The translations under genes were made by a program, and so were the position numbers. This document shows, in pieces, positions 24,202 through 32,915 of a stretch of 33,646 bases of DNA (the stretch's first letter is position 1; each line of letters starts with the position of its first letter). Origin of the DNA: Betaproteobacteria bacterium TMED22 (lineage in GTDB: Bacteria > Pseudomonadota > Gammaproteobacteria > Burkholderiales > Eutrophovitaceae); NCBI GenBank assembly GCA_002167745.1, contig NHCB01000005.1, forward strand, positions 48,172 through 81,817, in the 5' to 3' direction. The notes under the pieces were generated by a model. The model saw only the letters and a program-made list of their open reading frames with translations. It was not told the DNA's origin and did no database searches.

Positions 24202-24779
24202 TCTCTATCCGTCATCCATACGGATTCTAATGTTCGCTCGCTCAGATTTAAGTCATGGACTAAGGTTGCAGGACACTCAGAAATACACAAGTCGCCAAAA
24301 TGGTCTTTACTTAGGAATCCTTGATCTACCATCGTGTGGAGGTAATTGATCAAACTATCAAAGTAACCTTCCACATTCAAAATTCCTACTGGTTTTTCGT
24401 GAATGCCTAATTGATACCAGGTCCAAGCTTCAAAGAATTCATCCATCGTGCCAATACCGCCAGGCATTGCGATGAATGCGTCTGCTAAATCAAGCATTTT
24501 TGCCTTGCGTTCGTGCATATCCGTAACAGTTATTAATTCCGTTAGGTTTTGATGCGCCACTTCTTTAGTGCTTAGCCCAATTGGTATCACTCCAGTCACC
24601 TTACCGCCGTAGCCAATAACATTATCAGCTAACACACCCATCAATCCAACTTTACCTCCGCCAAAGACTAACTCGATATTAGCTTCTACAAGAGCCTTTG
24701 CGAGTAGTTTTGCCGTTGACTCATACTGTGCCATAAGACCTTTTTTTGACCCACAATACACAGCGATGCGTTGAATCAC
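24198..24779 (-). CDS. LOG family protein (cytokinin riboside 5'-monophosphate phosphoribohydrolase-like)
   Basis: This 193-residue Rossmann-fold protein belongs to the family once misnamed lysine decarboxylase. Signature motifs GGGKVGLMG (about 40-48) and PGGIGTMDE (about 106-114) form the phosphoribohydrolase active site, which cleaves nucleotide 5'-monophosphates to free base and ribose 5-phosphate. The start is GTG directly after the TAG of the upstream Lrp-type regulator gene, with AGGAGG inside that gene's end, so the two are translationally coupled. The gene is convergent with the RND pump and overlaps its stop by four bases. Confidence 0.93.
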   Translation of the reverse strand: MIQRIAVYCGSKKGLMAQYESTAKLLAKALVEANIELVFGGGKVGLMGVLADNVIGYGGKVTGVIPIGLSTKEVAHQNLTELITVTDMHERKAKMLDLADAFIAMPGGIGTMDEFFEAWTWYQLGIHEKPVGILNVEGYFDSLINYLHTMVDQGFLSKDHFGDLCISECPATLVHDLNLSERTLESVWMTDRD

Positions 24780-25250
24780 CTATCCATTACCTCCTGGTAG
24801 CGGCAACGCAGTTTTGTACTTAACTTGTTTGAGTGCGAAGCTAGATTTGATGTTACCTACCCCTGGGATCTTTGATAAAAAGTTTAGAATAAATTCTTCC
24901 AACACTTGGATATCGGCTACAACCACTCGAATCAAATAATCCGACTCTCCCGTCATTAAATAGCACTCCATGACCTCGGGGCGAGTTTTAATCGACTCTT
25001 CGAACCGCTCTAACGCGGACTCCACCTGACGCTCTAATGCCACATTGATGAAAACACTCACTTTTAGCCCGACCTTTAAAGAATCAATCAAGGTTACATA
25101 GCGGCTGATGTGGTCAGACTGCTCAAGCGCTTTTACACGTGCCAAAGTAGGAGAAGGAGAGAGCCCGATAGCTTTTGACAGCTCGATATTCGTGATTCTA
25201 GCGTTTTCTTGCAGTAATCTTAATATTTCCCAATCAATTGTATCAATCAT
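24780..25250 (-). CDS. Lrp/AsnC family transcriptional regulator
   Basis: This 156-residue regulator (from ATG 25250; an in-frame TTG at 25259 is an alternative) has an N-terminal helix-turn-helix beginning [18 protein letters not shown] and running through [20 protein letters not shown] (about 1-48). A RAM ligand-binding domain follows (about 65-145) with [13 protein letters not shown]. Such proteins form dimers or octamers that sense amino acids. It is divergent from an E1-type 2-oxoacid dehydrogenase gene, the arrangement seen for MdeR and methionine-catabolism genes in Pseudomonas putida. Four GTGCTT(W)AA repeats lie between the two genes and are likely its binding sites. No Shine-Dalgarno is visible, and the putative 5' leader is short. 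Confidence 0.93.
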   Translation of the reverse strand: MIDTIDWEILRLLQENARITNIELSKAIGLSPSPTLARVKALEQSDHISRYVTLIDSLKVGLKVSVFINVALERQVESALERFEESIKTRPEVMECYLMTGESDYLIRVVVADIQVLEEFILNFLSKIPGVGNIKSSFALKQVKYKTALPLPGGNG

Positions 25251-25265
25251 AATAAACAATATTAT

Positions 25266-25370
25266 GTGCTTAATTTATTATTATAATAGCATAATTATTT
25301 CGTATAAAGACGTATTTTAAAGCACAAAAAGAATCACGTGCTTAACAAATTTCGATATGATGTGCTTTAA
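25266..25370. promoter_or_regulatory. Four GTGCTT(W)AA repeats: likely Lrp-type operator array
   Basis: GTGCTTAA occurs at 25266-25273 and 25338-25345, GTGCTTTAA at 25362-25370, and the reverse-oriented TTAAAGCAC at 25317-25325. Centres are about 51, 21 and 24 bases apart, near whole helical turns, as expected for an Lrp/AsnC multimer wrapping DNA. The array fills the divergent region between the regulator gene and the E1 dehydrogenase gene. One site overlaps the likely start of the regulator transcript, so autorepression is plausible. Confidence 0.6.
25280..25285 (-). promoter_or_regulatory. Candidate -10 box of the Lrp-type regulator gene
   Basis: A perfect TATAAT on the minus strand lies about 30 bases before the regulator ATG, with a weak TTTATA hexamer 17 bases upstream. 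The region is very AT-rich, so chance matches are easy. A start near 25273 would overlap the leftmost GTGCTTAA repeat. Confidence 0.4.
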
Positions 25371-25409
25371 ATACAAAAGATAAACGTCAAACAAGCTGGA
25401 GCAATACAC

Positions 25410-28106
25410 ATGACCGATATGTCCGATCAAAAACAAATGCATGTATCAGCATTTTGGCGCGTACTACCCCAAGATTTAGATCCCATCGAAACGCAGGAAT
25501 GGGTAGACGCCTTTAACCAACTCGTGGCAATCGAAGGCGAAGAACGCGCAACATTCTTACTAATGAAGTTGCTAGAGCAAGCAAGACGACTTCGCGTTCC
25601 AATGCCCCCAGTACTCAATACGCCTTACTCCAATACAATATCGCTAGCAGATCAACCTCCATTCCCAGGCAATCTTGATGCAGAGGCTAAGCTTTCGGCA
25701 ATCATTCGATGGAATGCCTTAGCCATGGTTGTGAGGGCAAACCGAGTGAACTCTGATTTGGGCGGACACATTGCGACCTACACCTCGTCAGCCGATCTCT
25801 TTGAGGTAGGCTTCAATCATTTTTTCAAAGCCGGACTGGAGGGTGACTGTGTATATTTTCAACCACACTCAGCTCCCGGCGTTTACTCAAGGGCTTTTCT
25901 AGAAGGACGACTAAGCGAAGAAAACGTTTCTAACTATCGTCAAGAAACCGGGGGCGTTGGTCTTTCCTCTTATTGTCATCCATGGCTCATGCCGGATTTT
26001 TGGCAATTCCCGACGGGATCAATGGGCTTAGGAGCAATAACCGCCATTTATCAAGCTCGCTTCATTCGGTACCTAGAGAATAGAAATCTTCACAGCACTA
26101 GTGACCGAAAAGTTTGGTGCTTCGTGGGGGATGGCGAAATGGATGAGCCAGAGTCTATTGCTGGGCTCTCTCTGGCTTCACGCGAGGGACTCGACAATCT
26201 CATCTTCGTTGTGAACTGTAATTTACAACGTTTAGATGGACCTGTACGTGGCAACAGCTCGATCGTACAAGAACTTGAAGGCCTTTTTGCAGGCGCTGGT
26301 TGGAATGTGATTAAGGTAATGTGGGGCTCTGATTGGGACCCACTATTTGCGATTGACCAAGAGAACGTGATTATCAAGAGACTGCATGAAACAGTTGACG
26401 GTGAATTCCAAAAGTATGCGGCGACAGATGGGCAATTTAATCGTGAAACATTTTTTAATAAATACCCAGAGTTGCAGAAGTTGGTTTCACACTTATCCGA
26501 TGAAGATATTGATCGACTTGAGCGAGGCGGACACGATCCAATAAAAATATATTCTGCTTACCATGCGGCGGTTCATCATAAAGGAAGGCCAACGGTAATT
26601 CTTGCTCAAACCAAAAAGGGATACGGGATGGGCCATTGGGGTCAAGGGAAAATGACATCCCATCAACAGAAGAAACTAGAGAACGACGCATTATTCGCAT
26701 TCAGAGATCGCTTTTCTATTCCCCTATCTGATGAGGACGTTGAAAATCTTCGATTTTATAAACCCTCAGACGATACGCCGGAGATGAAATATCTTCATGA
26801 ACAAAGACATAATCTCGGCGGATACTTGCCAGCACGGATCAAGAACACCGAAAACTTAACTGCTCCGAAGCTGGACGACTTTGCCAAACTAACCGGCGGC
26901 TCAGGAGAAAGGCAACAATCAAGCACGATGGTATTCGTACAAATGCTCTCTCAGCTATTAAAAAATAAGGAATTGGGTAAACGAGTAGTGCCTATCGTGG
27001 CCGATGAGGCACGTACGTTTGGCATGCAGTCATTATTTCGACAAGTTGCAATTTACTCGCCTTTTGGCCAATTGTATGATCCTGAAGATCGGGATGAATT
27101 GCTGTACTACAAGGAAGCAAAGAATGGTCAAATTCTCGAGGAAGGAATCACCGAAGCGGGCGCCATCTCATCATGGATAGCTGCAGCAACATCCTACTCG
27201 ACGCACGGCACTACTATGTTGCCTTTTTATATTTTCTATTCTTGCTTTGGCTTTCAGCGAATTGGGGATTTGATTTATGCCGCTGGGGATTCGAGAGCGC
27301 GAGGGTTCTTGCTTGGAGCGACAGCAGGTCGAACAACACTTTCGGGAGAAGGATTGCAACATGAGGACGGATCCAGCCACCTCTTATTCTCAACGGTTCC
27401 AAACTGCGTAGCATATGACCCGACATATGGTTATGAAGTCGTAACAATCATTCAGGATGGAACGAGGCGAATGCTAGAAAAGCAAGACGATGTGTTCTAT
27501 TACGTGACGGTAATGAATGAAAATTATTCTCATCCGAGTATGCCCGATGGCGCTAACGAAGGAATCATTAAAGGAATGTATTGCCTCCAAAAAGGTGAAA
27601 AGTCATCAGGTCCTCGGGTACAATTACTTGGGTCTGGCACGATCCTAAGGGAGACATTAGCAGCGGCGGATTTACTGCAAATCGATTGGAATGTATACGC
27701 GGATGTATGGAGTGTTACAAGCTTTACCGAGCTAAGACGTGATGGCCTCAGCGTCGATCGACAAAATACATACAATCCCGGCCTGACGGAAAAATCAACT
27801 TGGGTAGAGCAATGCCTTAAATCTACAGTCGGCCCGATTATAGCGGCGACCGATTATATGCGCGCCGTACCCGACATGATTCGCACCTGGGCCCCAAGGC
27901 GTTACGTGACGTTGGGCACAGACGGATACGGTCGAAGCGACACAAGAAAATCTCTAAGGGATTTTTATGAGGTCGATCGATTCCACATAACACTTGCAGC
28001 ACTTAAGTCTCTAGTCGCTGATGGTTCAATTAAAAAGTCTGTGCTCGGCCAGGCAATCAAAAAATATGGACTAAAAGGAGATCGGCCAAATCCATGGGAC
28101 ATTTAG
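25410..28106 (+). CDS. Homodimeric E1 2-oxoacid dehydrogenase (AceE-like; MdeB-type 2-oxobutyrate/pyruvate dehydrogenase E1)
   Basis: This 898-residue protein matches the homodimeric pyruvate dehydrogenase E1 (E. coli AceE is 887). The ThDP/Mg motif GDGEMDEP is at 240-247, followed by the Asn in VVNCNLQRLDG. The transketolase-like second domain includes VADEARTFGMQSLFRQVAIY and EGITEAGAISSW. It decarboxylates a 2-oxoacid and passes the acyl group to a lipoyl E2. No E2 or E3 gene is adjacent, unlike housekeeping aceEF-lpd. With a divergent Lrp-type regulator, the best parallel is MdeB of Pseudomonas putida, an AceE homologue serving 2-oxobutyrate from methionine breakdown; a methionine gamma-lyase gene (mdeA) is missing here. 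GGAG eight bases before ATG supports the start. Confidence 0.92.
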   Translation: MTDMSDQKQMHVSAFWRVLPQDLDPIETQEWVDAFNQLVAIEGEERATFLLMKLLEQARRLRVPMPPVLNTPYSNTISLADQPPFPGNLDAEAKLSAIIRWNALAMVVRANRVNSDLGGHIATYTSSADLFEVGFNHFFKAGLEGDCVYFQPHSAPGVYSRAFLEGRLSEENVSNYRQETGGVGLSSYCHPWLMPDFWQFPTGSMGLGAITAIYQARFIRYLENRNLHSTSDRKVWCFVGDGEMDEPESIAGLSLASREGLDNLIFVVNCNLQRLDGPVRGNSSIVQELEGLFAGAGWNVIKVMWGSDWDPLFAIDQENVIIKRLHETVDGEFQKYAATDGQFNRETFFNKYPELQKLVSHLSDEDIDRLERGGHDPIKIYSAYHAAVHHKGRPTVILAQTKKGYGMGHWGQGKMTSHQQKKLENDALFAFRDRFSIPLSDEDVENLRFYKPSDDTPEMKYLHEQRHNLGGYLPARIKNTENLTAPKLDDFAKLTGGSGERQQSSTMVFVQMLSQLLKNKELGKRVVPIVADEARTFGMQSLFRQVAIYSPFGQLYDPEDRDELLYYKEAKNGQILEEGITEAGAISSWIAAATSYSTHGTTMLPFYIFYSCFGFQRIGDLIYAAGDSRARGFLLGATAGRTTLSGEGLQHEDGSSHLLFSTVPNCVAYDPTYGYEVVTIIQDGTRRMLEKQDDVFYYVTVMNENYSHPSMPDGANEGIIKGMYCLQKGEKSSGPRVQLLGSGTILRETLAAADLLQIDWNVYADVWSVTSFTELRRDGLSVDRQNTYNPGLTEKSTWVEQCLKSTVGPIIAATDYMRAVPDMIRTWAPRRYVTLGTDGYGRSDTRKSLRDFYEVDRFHITLAALKSLVADGSIKKSVLGQAIKKYGLKGDRPNPWDI

Positions 28107-28179
28107 TGGATTCGATAAAACTTTAAGTCTAAAAGCGAGTCTCACGTGACCTTACCACTCAAAGTAATTTACGTCAGCC

Positions 28180-28680
28180 ATGTATAAATTCGGACTCATA
28201 ATCACCAGCATGATCGCAACGATAGCAGTTGGCGCACCGATCGATAAATTTGTTGTTTGGGATAAAAGTCCAGCGCCACCACCGCTCAATGTGGCAACTT
28301 TAAGCGGGGGAAAAGTCAGTCTCACGGATTTCTCAGGACGAAATATCGTGCTAAACTTTTGGGCATCTTGGTGCGCTCCATGTCTAAAGGAAATACCGTC
28401 ACTCTTAGAACTCAAGAGACAACTTCCAGATGAAAAATTTGAAGTTTTGTTCGCCAATTACGGCGAATCAAAAGAACAAGTCAAGAACACGTGGCTGAAT
28501 ATAGGTGAAGGTGCTGTGACATTCATTGATCCAGGGGGCAAAGGGACAAAAGCTTGGATTGATATAGGTCTTCCCACAACAGTAATTCTTAATAAAGAAC
28601 ACGAAATCATTTACAAGATCGTCGGGGACATCGATTGGTCCACGACTGAGGTTGTAAATATCATAAAAAGCATTCCTTAG
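28180..28680 (+). CDS. TlpA-like thioredoxin-fold protein
   Basis: This 166-residue periplasmic or membrane-tethered thioredoxin-like protein has a short N-terminal hydrophobic segment (about 4-20) that may be an uncleaved anchor or signal. The redox motif WCAPC is at 64-68, inside LNFWASWCAPCLKEIPS, and the cis-Pro loop is GLPTTVIL. It resembles TlpA/ResA reductases that maintain cysteines in cytochrome c or other exported proteins. The upstream E1 gene ends 73 bases before and the ribosome site is weak, so independent expression is possible. A 15-base palindrome overlaps its stop. Confidence 0.9.
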   Translation: MYKFGLIITSMIATIAVGAPIDKFVVWDKSPAPPPLNVATLSGGKVSLTDFSGRNIVLNFWASWCAPCLKEIPSLLELKRQLPDEKFEVLFANYGESKEQVKNTWLNIGEGAVTFIDPGGKGTKAWIDIGLPTTVILNKEHEIIYKIVGDIDWSTTEVVNIIKSIP

Positions 28681-28691
28681 CAGACTGCTAA
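28677..28691. repeat. 15-base palindrome overlapping a stop codon
   Basis: TTAGCAG-A-CTGCTAA is a perfect 7+1+7 palindrome that includes the TlpA-like gene's TAG. The one-base centre is too tight for an RNA hairpin with all pairs formed, so a DNA-binding site is a better reading than a terminator. It may be chance. Confidence 0.3.
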
Positions 28692-28808
28692 AATATGAAT
28701 TCCGAAAATATGAAAATTTGGCGATATTCGATCAATATATTATGAAAATATTTGAGTAAGTCGGTCGATTGATATCAGAGAAGGCAATCTATAAATACGA
28801 GATCAAAA

Positions 28809-29597
28809 ATGAACTTAAGCGAAACGACAATTAATGATTTAGCCGACCAATTACATCAGGCCGGGAAGAACGCATCTCAAATTCCACCAATTACAGAGTT
28901 AGTTCCCAGCATTACGGTTGAGGAAGCCTATCAAGTACAACTAAGAACGGTTACTAAACGACTCACCGATGGAGAGTCCATTGTGGGAAAAAAAATAGGT
29001 ATAACCGCAAAAGTCGTAATGAACATGCTGGGAGTTGATCAACCAGATTTTGGACATCTTACTTCGGGAATGGAATTTAAGGACTCTCAAAAACTTCCAT
29101 TTAAAAACTTTTGTCAGCCAAAAGGAGAGGGTGAAATTGCATTCCTACTCAAGAAAGATCTAAGCGGACCTGGTATTACTCGTGATCAAGTCATCCAGGC
29201 AACTGAGTGCGTAATGCCTGCGTTTGAAATAGTTGACTCCCGCATTAAAGACTGGAATATTAAAATTCAAGATACGATCGCTGATAATGCTTCCTCAGGG
29301 GCTTTCGTACTCGGATCTAGCAAAAAAAGTCCTAATGGCATTGATCTAGCGACTTGTGGCATGGTGCTGAAAAAAAATGGAGACATAATCGGTACAGGTG
29401 CCGGGGCCGCTACACTTGACCATCCATTGAATGCAGTAGCTTGGCTTGCCAATATGCTGGGTAGCTTAGGTATGAGCCTCAAAGCTGGAGAGATCATCCT
29501 TTCAGGTTCTCTATCGATCATGTTTCCTATTGAATCTGGCGATACGCTTGAGATGGAAATTGGAGGGATCGGTAAAGCCATGTGTCAATTTGATTAG
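28809..29597 (+). CDS. 2-oxopent-4-enoate hydratase / 4-oxalocrotonate decarboxylase family protein (MhpD-like)
   Basis: This 262-residue enzyme belongs to the MhpD/DmpE/DmpH family, which hydrates 2-hydroxypenta-2,4-dienoate or decarboxylates 4-oxalocrotonate with a divalent metal in aromatic meta-cleavage pathways. Glu107 and Glu109 in PKGEGEIAF and Glu140 in PAFEIVDSRI are the metal-site acids. The family block around TIADNASSGAFVLG (about 154-167) is present. No ring-cleavage dioxygenase, semialdehyde hydrolase or aldolase gene is nearby, so it is an orphan of that pathway or serves another 2-oxoacid. The 128-base leader is very AT-rich and contains two AAAATATGAA repeats 15 bases apart. 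Confidence 0.92.
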   Translation: MNLSETTINDLADQLHQAGKNASQIPPITELVPSITVEEAYQVQLRTVTKRLTDGESIVGKKIGITAKVVMNMLGVDQPDFGHLTSGMEFKDSQKLPFKNFCQPKGEGEIAFLLKKDLSGPGITRDQVIQATECVMPAFEIVDSRIKDWNIKIQDTIADNASSGAFVLGSSKKSPNGIDLATCGMVLKKNGDIIGTGAGAATLDHPLNAVAWLANMLGSLGMSLKAGEIILSGSLSIMFPIESGDTLEMEIGGIGKAMCQFD

Positions 29598-29656
29598 CGT
29601 GAAGTAACCAACATAATCCAATCAGCCCATCAACGAACAGTCATTCTTTAGAGACT

Positions 29657-30745
29657 TCAACGCCTCCAAACATTAGGGTGACATCTCTGATAGTTAGGCA
29701 CGTACTCTAGATCCACCCCTAATTCTTGAGCGGCATGCCAAGCCCACCGAGGATCGTCCATTGCTCCTCGGGCGATTGCTATTAGGTCTGCGGAGCCAGA
29801 AGAAATCGCCTTCTCTGCTTGGCTAGGTGTTGTAATCATACCAACACCCATAGCTGCCATCGCTACTTCGCTCTTAACCTTACTGGAAAACGGTAAGTTA
29901 AAACCAGGCGCAAATTGAATTTGCTGTCGTGAGTCTAACTGCCCTGATGTTACGTCCACAAAATCACACCCTCTTTGTTCTAACGCCCTGGCGAAAACAA
30001 CCATCTCTTCAGGGTTTAGCCCATCCTCCACCCAATCGGTTCCCGAAATTCGTGCGCCTAATGCAATACGCTTCGGTACAACCTCCTTGATAGCATCAAA
30101 AACCTCTAACGGATAAGCTAATCTTTTCGACAATTCCTTGCCGCCGTACTCATCAGCCCGATGATTCGAAAGGGGTGATGTAAATTGATTGAGTAAATAC
30201 CCGTGTGCAGCATGGAGCTCGATAACATCAAAGCCAAGGTGTACCGCCCTTCTCGCTGATTCAACAAATTCAGATTTAACTTTTACTAAGTCTTCTTCGT
30301 TCATACTTTTGGGTATATGCCATCCATCAGCAAACGCCAGCGCACTTGGAGCGATCGTTTCCCATGGGTTTTCGCTCTCTTGCAGGGCGGTGCCGCCATG
30401 TATAGGGGTTCTAGCTGACGCTTTCCGACCAGCATGTGCAAGTTGAATGCCTAACTTAGCTTGACCATATTGCCTACAAAATGACACCACGCGCCGTAAT
30501 GCGTCCTCTGTTTCTTGATCATAGAGGCCAAGACATTGATGTGTGATGCGACCTTGAGGAGAAACGTGAGTTGCCTCAAAAATTAACAAAGCACCTGCTC
30601 CAATCGACAAATTCCCGTAGTGCATCAAATGCCAATCGTTAGCCCTCCCATGATTGGACATGTATTGACACATTGGAGAGACAACAATTCTATTGGGCAG
30701 ATCAATCGGACCTAATTGAAATTGCGAAAAAAGCTTGGATGCCAT
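29657..30745 (-). CDS. NADH:flavin oxidoreductase, old yellow enzyme of the YqjM/NamA class
   Basis: This 362-residue FMN TIM-barrel ene-reductase reduces activated C=C bonds with NAD(P)H. From ATG 30745 (AAGGA seven bases upstream; an in-frame ATG at 30763 has no such site) Cys26 and Tyr28 in SPMCQYM fall exactly where YqjM has its redox-tuning Cys26 and Tyr28. The substrate-binding His pair is in ELHAAHGYLLNQF. The FMN phosphate region is DLIAIARGAMDDP and the arginine finger segment NYQRCHPNVWRR closes the chain. It is convergent with the MhpD-like gene and transcribed alone. Role: detoxification of electrophilic enones or reduction of a catabolic intermediate. Confidence 0.94.
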   Translation of the reverse strand: MASKLFSQFQLGPIDLPNRIVVSPMCQYMSNHGRANDWHLMHYGNLSIGAGALLIFEATHVSPQGRITHQCLGLYDQETEDALRRVVSFCRQYGQAKLGIQLAHAGRKASARTPIHGGTALQESENPWETIAPSALAFADGWHIPKSMNEEDLVKVKSEFVESARRAVHLGFDVIELHAAHGYLLNQFTSPLSNHRADEYGGKELSKRLAYPLEVFDAIKEVVPKRIALGARISGTDWVEDGLNPEEMVVFARALEQRGCDFVDVTSGQLDSRQQIQFAPGFNLPFSSKVKSEVAMAAMGVGMITTPSQAEKAISSGSADLIAIARGAMDDPRWAWHAAQELGVDLEYVPNYQRCHPNVWRR

Positions 30746-30816
30746 TTGGAGTTCCTTAACCAAAAATTATGATTGCTTAATAACGAAAGAGTGTTAGGCA
30801 AAATGATACAGTACTG

Positions 30817-31071
30817 CTAACCTCTGTTCGTTGGACAATCCCCGCACGCGCCCGTCGGCGCACATCCAAAACAACCACTTGAGCCTTTAGCGTTGACAAC
30901 AGTTGCCGAACCACTCTCAGCACGGAATAAGCGACTTACTCTTGGAAATCGGTTAAAAAATACCTCCATGACCATATTCTTTAGCACTGGGAACCAACGA
31001 CTTAGAAGGTAAATGAGACTCCCGGACGCGATAGCTAAAATAACAATTGTTTCAATTAAGTGGTAATACAT
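30817..31071 (-). CDS. Small FeoB-associated Cys-rich membrane protein (DUF6587-like)
   Basis: From ATG 31071 this is an 84-residue protein with one N-terminal membrane helix (about 5-26), a basic amphipathic middle and a Cys-rich tail, CFGCAPTGACGDC, with a C-x2-C-x5-C-x2-C pattern able to hold a metal or Fe-S cluster. Small proteins of this layout commonly follow feoB and are annotated as FeoB-associated (PF12669 or DUF6587). It lies nine bases after the feoB stop; an in-frame TTG at 31080 would abut it exactly. It probably assists ferrous iron uptake, for example by chaperoning or sensing iron at the membrane. Confidence 0.8.
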   Translation of the reverse strand: MYYHLIETIVILAIASGSLIYLLSRWFPVLKNMVMEVFFNRFPRVSRLFRAESGSATVVNAKGSSGCFGCAPTGACGDCPTNRG

Positions 31072-31080
31072 GAGATCCAA

Positions 31081-32901
31081 TTAAGCAAATATTTGATAAA
31101 CCAACAAAGATGCCAAATACGCCAGGCCAAACAAATACGTCGTGGCAATCAATACAACTCTCCATGACTGTGTTTCCTTCTTTATCACAGCTAATGTCGC
31201 CAAGCACTGCGGTGCAAAGATATACCAAACGAGTAATGACATGCCAGTAGCAAAACTCCAATCCGCCGACACAATGGGCAGCAACTGAGCTGTGGGATCC
31301 TCCACAGCTGCAGAAATCGCATAAACCGTCCCAAGCGCACTTACTGCCACTTCACGAGCGGCCAAACCTGGTATGAGTGCAACACAAATTTGCCAGTTAA
31401 ATCCGAGCGGTTGAAATATCCATTCAATAGCGTGCCCTATGCGACCAGCAATACTGTAATCAATCGGCACACCGACCCACCCCTCTGGAGGCGTCGGATA
31501 AGTTGACAGTACCCACAACACAACAGTGATAGACAGAATTATCGTACCCACTCGGGCGATAAATAAGCGCCCGCGTTCCCACAAGCCAATTAGAACATCT
31601 CGAGCACTTGGTAATCGGTACGAAGGTAACTCTAACAGCAATGATTGGGTGTGAAGACCACGTCTGACCCGTTTCATTACAAAAGAGACAATTAAAGCAC
31701 TGATAATACCCGCAGCGTAGAGCGCGAAAAGCGTAATTCCCTGAAGATTAAATAAGCTCCATACCGTCTGGTCAGGGATGAAGGCCGCGATTAAGAGCGC
31801 ATATACTGGAAGTCTTGCTGAACATGTCATCAATGGTGCCACGAGAATAGTGGTAATCCGATCTCTCGGATCCTGAATCGTTCGAGTTGCGATAATTCCC
31901 GGGATTGCACACGCGAAACTAGACAATAGAGGTATGAATGAACGCCCTGATAACCCTGCTCCAACCATAAATCGATCTAATAGAAATGCTGCTCGAGGAA
32001 GATAACCAGACTCTTCTAAAATTAAAATGAATAAAAATAGCAATAAAATTTGAGGCAAAAATATTACGACACTACCGACTCCACCGATTAACCCCTCAAC
32101 AATAAGAGCTCTCAAAGGCCCATCAGGTAGAGTTGATTCCACCACACTTCCAAAGCCACTAATACCTGAATCAATCATATCCATGAAAGGCGCCGCCCAA
32201 GAAAATACCGCCTGAAACATCAAAAACATGGTTACCGCTAAAATCAAAAGCCCTGCTACCGGATGTAAAAAAATACGATCTAACACATCATCAGTTCGAG
32301 ACGTCCTGCTGGGCATCACGACACAATCGACAATTATTTGCCTTACTTCAGCATGATAGTCGGTAGAGTCCATCATCTTTGCTGCTGTTTGAGGTGGGTT
32401 TTGCTTAATCTCCGCTATTAAATCGTCTGCACCATTTTTACGAACAGCTATCGTTTCTATAACCTTTACGCCCAACTTATCAGACAAGCGCGCAACATCA
32501 ATTTTTATGCCTCGCGCCTTAGCAGCATCAGACATATTGAGCGCTAAAACCATTGGAATTCCAAGAGCCTTAACTTCCAAGACAAACCTCAGATGCAACC
32601 TTAGGTTAGTCGCATCCACGACACAGACAATAAAATCGGGTTCTCTCTCTCCAGCAACATTCCCAAGACAGACATCTTTAGTAATCAGCTCATCTAAACT
32701 GTCGGTATCAAAAGAGTACGCTCCAGGTAAATCTAAAATCTCCCATTTTTTGTCTTGATCTACCCGGAACATGCCAGATTTCTTCTCAACAGTAACTCCA
32801 GGATAATTTGCAACTTTTTGCCGACTACCCGTCAACAGATTAAAAAGTGCTGTTTTACCCGAATTTGGATTACCAACCAATGCCACTCTTAACGGTGTCA
32901 T
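31081..32901 (-). CDS. feoB: Ferrous iron transporter FeoB
   Basis: This 606-residue inner-membrane Fe(II) transporter has an N-terminal G-protein domain: G1 GNPNSGKT (10-17), G2 Thr37 in NYPGVTVEKKSG, G3 DLPG (57-60) and G4 NMSD (122-125). A short helical GDI spacer follows, then membrane helices from about 215 onward with the paired Gate motifs, each with conserved Cys (SSFACAIPGI and TCSARLPVYAL). It is shorter than E. coli FeoB (773) because the C-terminal extension is missing; the small Cys-rich gene downstream may replace it. A strong AGGAGGAG precedes the ATG. It is cotranscribed with feoA, 14 bases upstream, under a Fur box. Confidence 0.97.
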   Translation of the reverse strand: MTPLRVALVGNPNSGKTALFNLLTGSRQKVANYPGVTVEKKSGMFRVDQDKKWEILDLPGAYSFDTDSLDELITKDVCLGNVAGEREPDFIVCVVDATNLRLHLRFVLEVKALGIPMVLALNMSDAAKARGIKIDVARLSDKLGVKVIETIAVRKNGADDLIAEIKQNPPQTAAKMMDSTDYHAEVRQIIVDCVVMPSRTSRTDDVLDRIFLHPVAGLLILAVTMFLMFQAVFSWAAPFMDMIDSGISGFGSVVESTLPDGPLRALIVEGLIGGVGSVVIFLPQILLLFLFILILEESGYLPRAAFLLDRFMVGAGLSGRSFIPLLSSFACAIPGIIATRTIQDPRDRITTILVAPLMTCSARLPVYALLIAAFIPDQTVWSLFNLQGITLFALYAAGIISALIVSFVMKRVRRGLHTQSLLLELPSYRLPSARDVLIGLWERGRLFIARVGTIILSITVVLWVLSTYPTPPEGWVGVPIDYSIAGRIGHAIEWIFQPLGFNWQICVALIPGLAAREVAVSALGTVYAISAAVEDPTAQLLPIVSADWSFATGMSLLVWYIFAPQCLATLAVIKKETQSWRVVLIATTYLFGLAYLASLLVYQIFA

Positions 32902-32915
32902 ATGCGCCTCTCCTC

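Noticed and set aside
25410-28106. Housekeeping aceE of the pyruvate dehydrogenase operon
   Set aside because: No aceF or lpd gene follows, and the divergent Lrp-type gene fits an MdeB-like specialised E1 better than the usual PDH operon.
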